Positions 51,480-60,351 of a stretch of 64,000 nucleotides of DNA are shown one piece after another (position 1 is the first letter of the stretch; each line of letters opens with the position of its first letter). Under the pieces are notes generated by a model that was not told the DNA's origin, made no database searches, and saw only the letters and a list, made by a program, of their open reading frames with translations. Source of the stretch: RGIG5612 sp050944475 (GTDB lineage: Bacteria > Bacillota > Clostridia > Lachnospirales > Lachnospiraceae); the NCBI GenBank assembly GCA_050944475.1, contig JBMNRD010000008.1, positions 1 to 64,000 on the forward strand. The letters are read 5' to 3'. Position numbers and translations under genes: made by a program.

Positions 51480-52740
51480 AACAAAATGCGTAATGAGCGG
51501 ATATCGTCCCGGAAACGGAGACCCGCGTCAGATACCGATTTACCAAAGCACCACTTTTAAGTACGACACCTCGGAACAGATGGGGAAGCTTTTTGACCTT
51601 GAAGAGTCAGGCTATTTCTATACGCGGCTGCAAAATCCCACCAATGATCTGGTGGCTGCAAAACTGTGCGATATGGAGGGAGGAGTTGCCGCCATGCTGA
51701 CCTCATCGGGGCAGGCCGCCAACTTCTTTGCCGTATTCAATATCTGTGAAAGCGGCGAACACTTCATTTCTTCCTCGTCAATTTACGGGGGCACCTACAA
51801 TCTCTTCGGGGTAACCATGAAGAAGATGGGGATTGAATGCACATTTGTTGACCAAAGTCTTTCATATGAGGAGCTTGCAAAATCTATCAGACCGAATACC
51901 AAGTGTATTTTCGGAGAAACCATTACCAACCCCACCGTGACCGTGCTTGACTTTGAAAAGTTTTCAAGGCTTGCCCATGACCATGGCATGCCGTTGATTG
52001 TGGACAACACTCTGGCAACTCCGGTCAATTGCAGACCCTTTGAGCATGGTGCCGACATTGTAACTCATTCCACAACAAAGTATATTGACGGACACGGAGT
52101 ATCCGTGGGCGGTGCAATTGTAGACAGCGGCAATTTTGACTGGATGGCCCATGCAAAGCGGTATCCGGGACTTACAACTCCGGATGAGTCATATCATGGA
52201 ATCGCCTATGCGGAGAAGTTCGGCAAGTCCGCATATATAACCAAGGCAACCGCCCAGCTGATGAGGGACCTCGGGTGTATTCAATCACCGCAAAACTCGT
52301 TTTATGTCAATCTGGGGCTGGAGTCATTGCATGTTCGCATGGCGCGTCATTGTGAGAATGCATACAAGGTGGCGAAGTATCTTAAAAATCACGAAAAAAT
52401 CGCCTGGGTAAATTATCCCGGACTTGAGGATGATGAATATTATCCTCTTGCAAATAAATACCTGCCAAACGGCACCTGCGGAGTATTGTGCTTCGGCGTG
52501 AAAGGGAGCAGGGAGGATGCGGAAAGATTCATGGACAGCTTGGAGCTGGCGGATATCGAGACACATGTTGCGGATGCACATACTTGTCTTCTGCATCCCG
52601 CAAGCCATACTCACAGGCAGCTTTCCGATGAACAGCTGCTTGAGGCGGGTGTTGCCCCTGACCTGATAAGGTTTTCTGTGGGTCTGGAAAATGCAGATGA
52701 CATAATAGAAGACCTTGAGAGGGCTCTCGGGACCATTTGA
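51463..52740 (+). CDS. metY: O-acetylhomoserine sulfhydrylase-type PLP enzyme
   Basis: 425 residues from ATG 51463 (AAAGGA upstream). Cys/Met-metabolism PLP family: SGYRPGNGDPRQIPIYQSTTFKYDTSEQMGKLFDLEESGYFYTRLQNPT, AAMLTSSGQAANFF and the PLP lysine in VTHSTTKYIDGHGVSVGGAIVDSG. It belongs to the MetY group (O-acetylhomoserine aminocarboxypropyltransferase) by length and by the YTRLQNPT and STTKY signatures; a methionine gamma-lyase role is less likely. It starts inside the ECF gene. Confidence 0.87.
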   Translation: MSKRIETKCVMSGYRPGNGDPRQIPIYQSTTFKYDTSEQMGKLFDLEESGYFYTRLQNPTNDLVAAKLCDMEGGVAAMLTSSGQAANFFAVFNICESGEHFISSSSIYGGTYNLFGVTMKKMGIECTFVDQSLSYEELAKSIRPNTKCIFGETITNPTVTVLDFEKFSRLAHDHGMPLIVDNTLATPVNCRPFEHGADIVTHSTTKYIDGHGVSVGGAIVDSGNFDWMAHAKRYPGLTTPDESYHGIAYAEKFGKSAYITKATAQLMRDLGCIQSPQNSFYVNLGLESLHVRMARHCENAYKVAKYLKNHEKIAWVNYPGLEDDEYYPLANKYLPNGTCGVLCFGVKGSREDAERFMDSLELADIETHVADAHTCLLHPASHTHRQLSDEQLLEAGVAPDLIRFSVGLENADDIIEDLERALGTI

Positions 52741-52771
52741 GACGGACAGACTTTGAACAGGAGGAGCATAA

Positions 52772-53353
52772 ATGGAATTATTTGAAGCAATAGCGGGAAG
52801 ACGCTCAATCAGAAAGTACAAGGATACACCAATTGCCGAGGACGACATCAGGGACATAATCAATGCAGGCTGCATGGCACCCTCAGGCACCAACATACAG
52901 CCCTGGTACTATGTGGCAATCAGCAATCCGGAGGCCTTAAGGGAGCTGAGGGAAATCGCCGCCAAGGGAGCGCAGGGTTTTCTTCCGAAGCTTGCCGAAA
53001 GGTTCAAGGAGCATCCCGAAGTAATAAAAACAACCATGAGTTTTGTAAGCAATATGGGTAATGCCCCTCTGGTAATCCTTGCCTTTTTAAGGATAAATGA
53101 TGCCGCCGGGCGCAGGGATACAATGATTCAAAGCGTTGCAGCCGGCATTCAGAACATGATGCTTGCCGCCTACAGCAAGGGAATAGGTTCCTGCTGGATG
53201 ACGGCTCTTGTAACGGGTGGTGTAGGTCCGCTGGTTAAGGAAAGGTTTGCACCTGACAGAGGAGATCTTGTTGCCACAATCACCTTCGGTTATCCGGACC
53301 AGGAGGTTAAGGCTCCGAAACGAAAGGACGACAGATACGAAATAATAATTTAA
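52772..53353 (+). CDS. Nitroreductase family protein
   Basis: 193 residues; AGGAGG precedes the ATG. MELFEAIAGRRSIRKYKDTPIAEDDIRDIINAGCMAPSGTNIQPWYYVA is the usual FMN-binding start (Arg-Arg-Ser-Ile-Arg and Ala-Pro-Ser-Gly-Thr-Asn), then LAAYSKGIGSCWMTALVTG and ATITFGYPDQEVKAPKRK. It reduces nitro compounds, quinones or similar substrates using NAD(P)H. The true substrate is unknown. Confidence 0.88.
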   Translation: MELFEAIAGRRSIRKYKDTPIAEDDIRDIINAGCMAPSGTNIQPWYYVAISNPEALRELREIAAKGAQGFLPKLAERFKEHPEVIKTTMSFVSNMGNAPLVILAFLRINDAAGRRDTMIQSVAAGIQNMMLAAYSKGIGSCWMTALVTGGVGPLVKERFAPDRGDLVATITFGYPDQEVKAPKRKDDRYEIII

Positions 53354-53375
53354 TTTCTGAACATTTGCCAGGGAG

Positions 53376-54155
53376 GTGTTATTTCTGAAAACATTGGAGC
53401 AGCTTAAGGAATGGTATGTCAGCGCCGTCAAATCCGCACTCGTTTTGAACTTCGGATGCCTTGAGCGGGAAGCGGAAGAGGCCGTGTCAGCCTATCGCCT
53501 TAGAGAGAAGTTGGATGAAGACCCTATGGGACAGCTTGCCAACAATATCGAGGGTGTTGCCGAGGACATCGCCGGAAAGGAATTTGTGGGGCGGCCCTCG
53601 GGAATGATCTACAAGGGCTACTATGCCAACATCAGGTTTGACTCAGAACTTAAACATCTCTACGGAAAGATTGAGGGCATCAGAGAGTTCATCGCCTTCG
53701 AGTCGGAGACCGTTGAAGAAATCGAAGAGAAGTTTCATAAGGCGGTTGATGACTATCTTGCTTTTTGCAAAGACAGGGGTAAAAAACCTGAGCAGGGCAT
53801 TGAGTTGCTTCCAAAGACCCGCATCGGATTCCTTGGGGGACTTAAGGGAAAGGATTTGCCACGGCCCGGTTCCGGAAACTTAAAAAGTAAGTCATCCGCT
53901 GCGTCACACAGCAACCCGGACGGGGAGAAATTCTTAAGCAGCATGTCCGTCATTGCAGCCGGAGAAGATGACGAGACGAGCCCCCGGCAAACCTTTAATC
54001 ATTCACGTACGGAACAGGCAGGGCAGGACATGTCTGATGAGGAGTTTCTCAGGTTTATGGGTATAAATCCCGAGGACAGGACAGGGGCCGGTGATATGTC
54101 CGATGAGGAGTTTCTCCATTCAATGGGAATAGACCCGGAAGATGTAATATTATAA
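53376..54155 (+). CDS. HicB-domain protein with repeated acidic tail, no HicA partner
   Basis: Up to 259 residues. The frame opens at GTG 53376, but the ribosome site GGGAGG overlaps it, so translation may begin at a CTG (53385) or TTG (53394). Residues ~72-140 read MIYKGYYANIRFDSELKHLYGKIEGIREFIAFESETVEEIEEKFHKAVDDYLAFCKDRGKKPE, a clear HicB-type antitoxin fold. Before it is a helical region unlike HicB; after it, no normal ribbon-helix-helix domain is evident. The tail carries two 17-residue repeats, DMSDEEFLRFMGINPED and DMSDEEFLHSMGIDPED, 22 residues apart. No hicA toxin lies beside it. It may be a solitary regulator or a degenerated antitoxin. Confidence 0.7.
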   Translation: MLFLKTLEQLKEWYVSAVKSALVLNFGCLEREAEEAVSAYRLREKLDEDPMGQLANNIEGVAEDIAGKEFVGRPSGMIYKGYYANIRFDSELKHLYGKIEGIREFIAFESETVEEIEEKFHKAVDDYLAFCKDRGKKPEQGIELLPKTRIGFLGGLKGKDLPRPGSGNLKSKSSAASHSNPDGEKFLSSMSVIAAGEDDETSPRQTFNHSRTEQAGQDMSDEEFLRFMGINPEDRTGAGDMSDEEFLHSMGIDPEDVIL

Positions 54156-54205
54156 AAACCGAAAGTTGTTAAAGAGACCGGAAACCGGAAGACAATCGGT
54201 TTGAT

Positions 54206-54233
54206 GCCGCAAGCCCCTGCAGGCTTGAGGCCT
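54206..54233 (+). terminator. Intrinsic terminator
   Basis: GCC-G-CAAGCC pairs with GGCTTG-A-GGC around CCTGCA, followed by CTTTTG. It ends the metY-nitroreductase-HicB run. Confidence 0.75.
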
Positions 54234-54361
54234 TTTGTCACAGTTATTATGTGGGAGTTGTATTTTTGTACGGCTTGCTTAAATTCTCAAATTCCGAAAG
54301 AATAGAGGTGAATCCGTTCCAGGCATAGACAAAATCTATAACAGTTAAAGAAAAACCGCAT

Positions 54362-54408
54362 TTTACTCACTCCTAGGGCAGCTATATAATTGTACATGTG
54401 AGCATGTA
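54362..54408 (+). promoter_or_regulatory. Promoter and palindromic operator of the SLC13 gene
   Basis: TTTACT at 54362-54367, a 17-bp spacer and TATAAT at 54385-54390 form a promoter. TACATG-TGAG-CATGTA at 54393-54408 is a perfect 6-4-6 inverted repeat lying directly over the start point, a good operator position for a repressor or for the LysR regulator encoded at 63107. Confidence 0.7.
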
Positions 54409-54438
54409 TATTGGTGCTTTTCAGGAAGGAGAAAATAC

Positions 54439-55908
54439 ATGAGTTCAAAAACAAAAAAAACAGAAGCGCAGCCTTTTGAGGCGCTTCATAAAGAACCGGG
54501 TTCTTTTTTTAAAAACATTGATTTTAAAAGGCTTGGCGGGTTATTAATTGCCGCAGTGCTTATTGCCTTTTTTGCGTTATTTCCGCCCTTTAAGGGACTG
54601 AGTGAAGAGGGCATGGCTTCAATCGGATTTTTCCTGGCAGCCATAGTGCTTTTTATCTTGCAGGTTGCACCATTAGCGGTTGTTTCCCTGTCGCTCATGA
54701 TATTGCTTCCTTTTTTCAAAATCACAACTTTGAGTGAGATTTATGCCAATTTCGGCGGCACCAGCTTCTTTTTTCTGCTTTTTGCATTCGGAGTAACGGG
54801 TGCAATATCCAATACAACCCTACCGCTTAGGATATCAGCATGGGTTACGAAGATTTCAAAGGGTAATCCCAAGGCTCTGATTTACGGGTTCCTCTTTGCC
54901 TCGGCAATTATATCGGGCTTTATGAGTAATTTCGGAACACTCATTATGTTCTACGGAATCATTTCCATGTTTCTGAAGTCTGCGGGAATGAAGCCGGGAC
55001 AAACTCAGCTTGGAAAGGCCCTGGTCATCGGAGTTTCCATTTCATCTGCGATTGGGGGTTTCATGTCACCGGCCGGAACTCCGGGCAACCTGATTACCCA
55101 AGCCATGCTTTTGGATCTGGGATATGACATCACCTTCGCTAAGTGGTTTGTTATGTGTACACCGTTTGCATTGCTTGCCACCTTCCTGGTGGCTACCTCG
55201 GTTATTATTCTTTTCAAACCTGAAAAGATGCCTCAAGCGGCGCGGCAGGCAGTTTTTGACGCCAAGGAGAAACTCGGCCCCATGACCTCAAGGGAAACTA
55301 AGGCCATAATTATTGTTCTCATAACAATTGCCCTCTGGTTTGCAAGCAGCTGGGTAAGTTTCCTTAATACGACCGTTGTTGCAGGTTGTGCATTCTTCAT
55401 AATGTTTCTTCCGGGAGTCGACTTGATGGACTGGAAGACTTATGTTCGTGAAACGGACTGGAACATGCTTTTCCTTGTGGGAAGTGTGGCAATTACAATG
55501 GGATGTGTAAATTCTACCGGTGCAATTGCATGGATATCTGATAAGATGTTCTCAGGACTGGGCAACATGAGCGGATATATTATGATGTTGGTTGTAGGCC
55601 TGTTTGTATGTGCGCTGCGTGTGTGTATTCCGACGGCTCCTTCCATGAGCGCAATATTTGTACCTATTATGGTGGGTATTGCTATGGCGGTAGGTAAAGA
55701 GTATACGGTTTCATTGGCCATGCTCCCGACTTTCTGGAGTGTGGCAAGTATGTCTCTTGTATTTACTGAACCGATGTTTGTATATACTCACGGAAGCGGA
55801 TATTTCACTCCAGGCGAATTTTTCAAGGCGGGTCTGGGCCCGACCGTTATTTTGCTGTTATTTACCGCCTGGGCATTTCCTGTATGGTTTGGTCTTTTCG
55901 GCTTCTGA
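54439..55908 (+). CDS. SLC13/DASS-type anion transporter
   Basis: 489 residues with a ~35-residue charged N-terminus and then 11-12 membrane helices. GGTSFFFLLFAFGVTGAISNTTLPLR and the MSPAGTPGNLITQAML motif near 210-225, plus RVCIPTAPSMSAIFVPIMVGIA near 400, match the divalent anion:sodium symporter family, where Ser-Asn/Gly-Thr loops hold substrate and sodium. It likely imports a di- or tricarboxylate, sulfate or aromatic acid for the downstream enzymes. GGAGG precedes the ATG. A cytidylate-kinase-like gene follows at 55965. Confidence 0.85.
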   Translation: MSSKTKKTEAQPFEALHKEPGSFFKNIDFKRLGGLLIAAVLIAFFALFPPFKGLSEEGMASIGFFLAAIVLFILQVAPLAVVSLSLMILLPFFKITTLSEIYANFGGTSFFFLLFAFGVTGAISNTTLPLRISAWVTKISKGNPKALIYGFLFASAIISGFMSNFGTLIMFYGIISMFLKSAGMKPGQTQLGKALVIGVSISSAIGGFMSPAGTPGNLITQAMLLDLGYDITFAKWFVMCTPFALLATFLVATSVIILFKPEKMPQAARQAVFDAKEKLGPMTSRETKAIIIVLITIALWFASSWVSFLNTTVVAGCAFFIMFLPGVDLMDWKTYVRETDWNMLFLVGSVAITMGCVNSTGAIAWISDKMFSGLGNMSGYIMMLVVGLFVCALRVCIPTAPSMSAIFVPIMVGIAMAVGKEYTVSLAMLPTFWSVASMSLVFTEPMFVYTHGSGYFTPGEFFKAGLGPTVILLLFTAWAFPVWFGLFGF

Positions 55909-55964
55909 TTTCTAAGGGTGCTGCAAAGAGACTTTGAGATATTTTGAAAGAGAGGTAACGGATT

Positions 55965-56690
55965 ATGTTATTATCCATCAACAGTTTATATGGCTCGGGA
56001 GGAAATGAAATTGCCTTTGCCTTAGGGGAAAGGCTTGGATATACCATATATGACGGAGAACTGACGGCTCAAGCCGTGGCTGAATCAGGTGTGGATATGT
56101 TAACATCCACATTGGATTTTTATGATGAAAATATGGAAATTTTAAATGAAAAAAACAAATCAAAGCCGTATTCAAGGGCACTTATGAAACTTGAGCTGGA
56201 TGTGCTTCCGATCGCATTTACCGAGCATATCACCGGTGTCAACACGCACGGGAGCAGCGTGCTTTCACAGTATATGGATTCGGCACCCATTAACTTTTCC
56301 GAGGGCAATGCCATCAAGCAGAAAAATGATATTGAAAGGATTAAGTTTGCCCAGGCTCATGCCATTCTCAATGCGGCGGAGAAGGGTAATTCAATCTTCA
56401 TCGGAAGAAGCTCCAGCTATGTTCTTGACGGCAGGGATGACACCTTGAGGTTTTTCTTTACTGCAAGCATGGAGTCTTGCGAAAGGAGAATTGCCGACAA
56501 ATATGGGTTTGACAATCCCAAGGAAGCAACCCGGCTGATACGAAGGACCAATTACAGAAGGGCTTATTTCTTCGAAACCTTCACTGGTCTGAAATGGGGC
56601 GAGCCGATTAACTATGACTACTGTATCAACACGGACAGAGTAAGCTGCGACAAGATTGTGGATTTAATAGTGAGGCTTGTAGAAGGGTAA
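55965..56690 (+). CDS. Cytidylate kinase-like family protein
   Basis: 241 residues. LSINSLYGSGGNEIAFALGERLGYTIYDGELT is the start of the cytidylate-kinase-like family (PF13189) with Gly-Ser-Gly-Gly in place of a classical Walker A; later FIGRSSSYVLDGRDDTLRFFFTASMESCERRI and RRTNYRRAYFFETFTGLKWG follow the family. Members are often encoded next to transporters and their substrate is not settled. The GAGAGG site precedes the ATG. It lies between the SLC13 transporter and the Mo-enzyme genes. Confidence 0.85.
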   Translation: MLLSINSLYGSGGNEIAFALGERLGYTIYDGELTAQAVAESGVDMLTSTLDFYDENMEILNEKNKSKPYSRALMKLELDVLPIAFTEHITGVNTHGSSVLSQYMDSAPINFSEGNAIKQKNDIERIKFAQAHAILNAAEKGNSIFIGRSSSYVLDGRDDTLRFFFTASMESCERRIADKYGFDNPKEATRLIRRTNYRRAYFFETFTGLKWGEPINYDYCINTDRVSCDKIVDLIVRLVEG

Positions 56691-56848
56691 AGAAAAGACA
56701 CCTGCGTATAATTGTGTGGATTTAAAAAAGAGAGCTTCCCGCATCATATTTTTCGGCAATGCGGGTAATGTCGATTGAAGAATTTTATCTCTATTATGAT
56801 ATAGATAATAGTATAGATTGTTTTTTGCAGAAGACAGGAGGATTAAGT

Positions 56849-59383
56849 ATGGAACAGATGTTTACCAACATGACGGGCGGCGGTCCGGTATCTGTTTATG
56901 TTAAAGATGGCAGAATAACCCGTATACGCCCTTTGCAGATTCCCGAGTGCGATTTTCCGGAGCCTTGGGTAATCGAAGCGCAAGGAAAGCACTATTCTCC
57001 GCCGAAGGCTTTCCGCCTCAGCCCGCCGGTTCATGGCGAGAGAAATCGTGTTTATTCGGAAGACCGCATCCTTTATCCGATGAAGCGTGTCGACTGGGAT
57101 CCGAACGGGGAAAGAAATCCGCAGAACCGCGGCAAGTCCGGCTACGAACGGATTTCATGGGATGAGGCGACAACCATCATCGCCGATGAAATTCAGCGCG
57201 TTCAAGCTAAGTACGGCGAGGCCTCTGTCTCCGGAACGGCTTCATCTCATCACAACTGGGGTGTTGTCGGATACAGGATGGGACCGTTTGACCGCTTCAT
57301 GCATATGATTCATTTCACACCTGTACATCATAATCCGGACTCATGGGAAGGCTGGCACTGGGGCGCCACCCACACCTACGGATTCCATTGGAGGCTCGGA
57401 ATGCCCGAGCAGTTCAACCTGCTTGAGGATGCTCTTCAAAATACCGAAATGATTGTTTTCTGGTCAAACGATCCGGACTCAACCCGAGGCACTTACTCAG
57501 GCCAGGAGTCGCATATCTGGCGGGTATGGCTTAAGGAAAAAGGAATTAAGGCCGTATTCATTGACCCGTTATACAACTATACGGCGGCTGTTATGGACGG
57601 AACATGGTTTAGTCCGCGCCCGGGTTCGGACACGGCTCTTGCCATGGCCATCGCTTATGTCTGGATTGAGGAGGGTACATACGATAAGGCATATGTTGAA
57701 GACCGCACCGTCGGATTCGAGAAGTTCCGCGCATACATCATGGGCGAGAGCGAAGATATGTATCCGAAGACACCCGAATGGGCAGAGGCTCAGTCGGGAA
57801 TCCCGGCCCGTAAGATACGCGCGCTTGCACGCGAGTGGGCGCAGAAGCGGACCTGCCTTTCATCGGGCTGCCGCGGCGGCCAGGGCGGTGCCTGCCGTGC
57901 GGCATACGCTACCGAATGGGCCCGTATGATGGTTCTTCTTCAGGCTATGCAGGGGCTTGGAAAGCCGGGCGTATCCATTTGGGGAACAACCATGGGCGCG
58001 CCCGCAAGCTACAAGTGGTTCCCGGGATATGCCGAGCCCGCGACCCAGATGGGCCGCTCACCTGTTGCCAAGACTAATGTTTGGGCAGGCAATCCGACAA
58101 AGCAGCGGCTGTATCGTCTGAATGTTCCGGATGCCATACTTGACGGACATTATGATTTCACCGGAGAGCCCCCTTGCGGAGCAACCCTTGAGCAGCAGTT
58201 TGTTAAGAAGCAGTACCCTATTGAAGCAAAGATTCATATGTGGTATCGTTACGGCGGCTCCTTCATCGGCACGATGTCCGATACAAACAAATGGGTTAAG
58301 ATGTATCAGTCCCCCGAGCTTGAGTGCGTAGTTAACCAGGACTGCTGGTTCTCAAGCGAGACAAGGATGGCCGATATCATCCTTCCCGCATGCACCAACT
58401 TTGAGCGTAACGATATGGGCGAATGGGCTGCCTGCGGCGGCTATACAACCATGTCACATGTAGGAAACAACTGGCGTGTAATCGTTCGTCAGCAGAAGGC
58501 TATCGAGCCCCTCGGAGAGTCCAAGAGCGACTATGAGATTTTACGCCTTATTTCCGCGAAACTGGGCAGAGAACTTGAATTTACCGAGGGCAACACCGAG
58601 GACGATTGGGCGCGCAAATATTTTGAGCTTTCTGATATAGCCAGGGACGGGGATATCACATGGGAAGAGTTCAACAAGAAGGGCTACTATCTCGTTCCGT
58701 GCCCGGACGCTTCTCATCCGACAAGAAAAGCCGTCGCTATGCGCTGGTTTGCCGAAGGCCGTGACTGCGATACTCCCGACCCGAGTAATACCAAGGTCAA
58801 AGCAGGCAAGCCGGCCGAGCTGAGTACATATTCGGGCAAGATCGAGTTTGCTTCCGAATCTCTCAGGGCACATACGCCTCATGACGGAGAACGTCCGGTT
58901 GTTCCGCGCTTCATTCCGTCATGGGAGGGATATAAGAGCGATCAGTGGTACAAATATCCGCTGCAAATCATCTCACCGCATCCGCGCTTTTCGTTCCACA
59001 CTCATTATGATAAGCATGTGAGCTGGTTAAACGACATCCCGATGCACCGTGTAATGAAGGACGGATATCCTTACTGGCCATGCCGCATTAATCCGGCTGA
59101 CGCTAAGGAACGCGGAATAGAGGAAGGACAGCTTGTCGAGGTTTACAATGATCGCGGCAGCGTCATTTGCATCGCGTCCGTTACGGAAAGAGTTCCTGCC
59201 GGAGTCCTTCACAGCTACGGATGCTCCGCGTGGTACGACCCGATTGAGCCGGGCGTGCCCGGTTCAACCGATAAAGCCGGCTGCATTAACCTGCTTACGG
59301 CGTCAACACTGATGAGCAAGAACGTGCCCGGCATGACGCCGAACTCATGCCTGTGCGAGATTAGAAAGTGGGAGGAGAAATAA
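56849..59383 (+). CDS. Molybdopterin enzyme, pyrogallol-phloroglucinol transhydroxylase-like large subunit
   Basis: 844 residues from ATG 56849 (ACAGGAGG upstream); an in-frame start at 56759 has none. It lacks an N-terminal Fe-S motif (starts MEQMFTNMTGGGPVSVYVKDGRITRIRPL), like the Pelobacter transhydroxylase and unlike most DMSO-reductase-family enzymes. Close matches to that enzyme are SSHHNWGVVGYR, HNPDSWEGWHWG (Ser165 aligns with its molybdenum-ligand Ser), TEMIVFWSNDPDSTRGTYSGQE, GCRGGQGGACRAA, the DIILPACTNFERNDMGEWAACGGYT region and SPHPRFSFHTHYD. It should bind bis-MGD. A related hydroxyl-transfer or dehydroxylation reaction on an aromatic substrate is likely, but the exact substrate is not shown. 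It is followed 1 bp later by its small subunit. Confidence 0.85.
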   Translation: MEQMFTNMTGGGPVSVYVKDGRITRIRPLQIPECDFPEPWVIEAQGKHYSPPKAFRLSPPVHGERNRVYSEDRILYPMKRVDWDPNGERNPQNRGKSGYERISWDEATTIIADEIQRVQAKYGEASVSGTASSHHNWGVVGYRMGPFDRFMHMIHFTPVHHNPDSWEGWHWGATHTYGFHWRLGMPEQFNLLEDALQNTEMIVFWSNDPDSTRGTYSGQESHIWRVWLKEKGIKAVFIDPLYNYTAAVMDGTWFSPRPGSDTALAMAIAYVWIEEGTYDKAYVEDRTVGFEKFRAYIMGESEDMYPKTPEWAEAQSGIPARKIRALAREWAQKRTCLSSGCRGGQGGACRAAYATEWARMMVLLQAMQGLGKPGVSIWGTTMGAPASYKWFPGYAEPATQMGRSPVAKTNVWAGNPTKQRLYRLNVPDAILDGHYDFTGEPPCGATLEQQFVKKQYPIEAKIHMWYRYGGSFIGTMSDTNKWVKMYQSPELECVVNQDCWFSSETRMADIILPACTNFERNDMGEWAACGGYTTMSHVGNNWRVIVRQQKAIEPLGESKSDYEILRLISAKLGRELEFTEGNTEDDWARKYFELSDIARDGDITWEEFNKKGYYLVPCPDASHPTRKAVAMRWFAEGRDCDTPDPSNTKVKAGKPAELSTYSGKIEFASESLRAHTPHDGERPVVPRFIPSWEGYKSDQWYKYPLQIISPHPRFSFHTHYDKHVSWLNDIPMHRVMKDGYPYWPCRINPADAKERGIEEGQLVEVYNDRGSVICIASVTERVPAGVLHSYGCSAWYDPIEPGVPGSTDKAGCINLLTASTLMSKNVPGMTPNSCLCEIRKWEEK

Positions 59384-59384
59384 C

Positions 59385-60230
59385 ATGGCAAAGTACGGTT
59401 TAGTAATTGATATTACCCGCTGCAGCGGCTGCGGCTCCTGCCTGCTGGCTGTTAAGGACGAGTACGTTGGAAACAACTATCCCGGATACAGTGCCGAGCA
59501 GCCTGCAAGCGGTCATAACTGGCTTGATATTGTAGAGGTTGTTCAGGGTCAGGGAACAAAGATTAAGATGGATTATATTCCCGTTATGTATAAGCACAAT
59601 CGCAATCTCAAACCGATTGCCGGTGTTCCCGAAGGGGCAATGTATGTAAGGGAAGACGGACTGACTATCATTGATCCGGTGAAGGCAAAAGGCTGCAAGG
59701 CCATTGTTGATAATTGCAAGGACGGTACTGTTTTCTGGAACGAAGAGCTTCAGCTTCCCCAAATCTACACCCTTGACGCGCATCGTCTTGATGAGGGAGA
59801 GAAGCTTCCGCGCTGCGTGGAAAGCTGTCCGACCCAGGCTATGCACTGGGGAGACCTTGATGATCCCGACAGTGATGTCAGCAGGTTTATTGCCGAGCAC
59901 GAGGGAGAAATCGAAGATTACATGCCCGAAGAAGGCGCGGATTATGTAGTGCGTTACTACAAGCTGCCGAAGCCCTTTATTGCGGGCGAGGTTATGGTTT
60001 CCGACAGCGACGACTGCGTAAAGGGAGCCAAGGTTACCTGTACATGCGGGCAAAGCGGGAAGGTTATGGAAACAAAGACGGATTTCTTCGGCGATTTCGA
60101 GTTCAAGTATCTTGTAAAGGATGCCAACTACACGATCAGGGCTCAGGTTGAAGGCTACGAGCCGGCTGAAGTCAAGGTAACACTTGACGAGGCGAAGAAC
60201 CTTGGAGTGATTACACTTCAGAAGAAATAG
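59385..60230 (+). CDS. Transhydroxylase-like small subunit with reduced Fe-S content and C-terminal beta domain
   Basis: 281 residues, matching the length and layout of the transhydroxylase beta subunit: N-terminal ferredoxin part and C-terminal Cna-B-like beta barrel (GEVMVSDSDDCVKGAKVTCTCGQSGKVMETKTDFFGDFEFKYLVKDANYTIRAQVEGYEPAEVKV). The first motif is Cys13-x2-Cys16-x2-Cys19, but the expected fourth Cys is Val23. The second motif is gone (YIPVMYKHNRNLKPIAG), the third keeps only scattered Cys (GCKAIVDNCKDG), and the Cys-x2-Cys before the last motif reads IYTLDAH. CVESCP near residue 148 remains. Only the single cluster built from the first three Cys and the last one seems possible, against three clusters known in Pelobacter. 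GGAGG precedes the ATG. Confidence 0.8.
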   Translation: MAKYGLVIDITRCSGCGSCLLAVKDEYVGNNYPGYSAEQPASGHNWLDIVEVVQGQGTKIKMDYIPVMYKHNRNLKPIAGVPEGAMYVREDGLTIIDPVKAKGCKAIVDNCKDGTVFWNEELQLPQIYTLDAHRLDEGEKLPRCVESCPTQAMHWGDLDDPDSDVSRFIAEHEGEIEDYMPEEGADYVVRYYKLPKPFIAGEVMVSDSDDCVKGAKVTCTCGQSGKVMETKTDFFGDFEFKYLVKDANYTIRAQVEGYEPAEVKVTLDEAKNLGVITLQKK

Positions 60231-60351
60231 TTTTTTAATTATTTAATCGGAAGGCTGATTGCAAAAAGAGGCAGATTTTTGCTGAGATCGGGTAAAATGC
60301 GATTCAGCTGATTAAAGGCAATTGGCCTTGCCGATAGAAGGAGGAAAAAGA

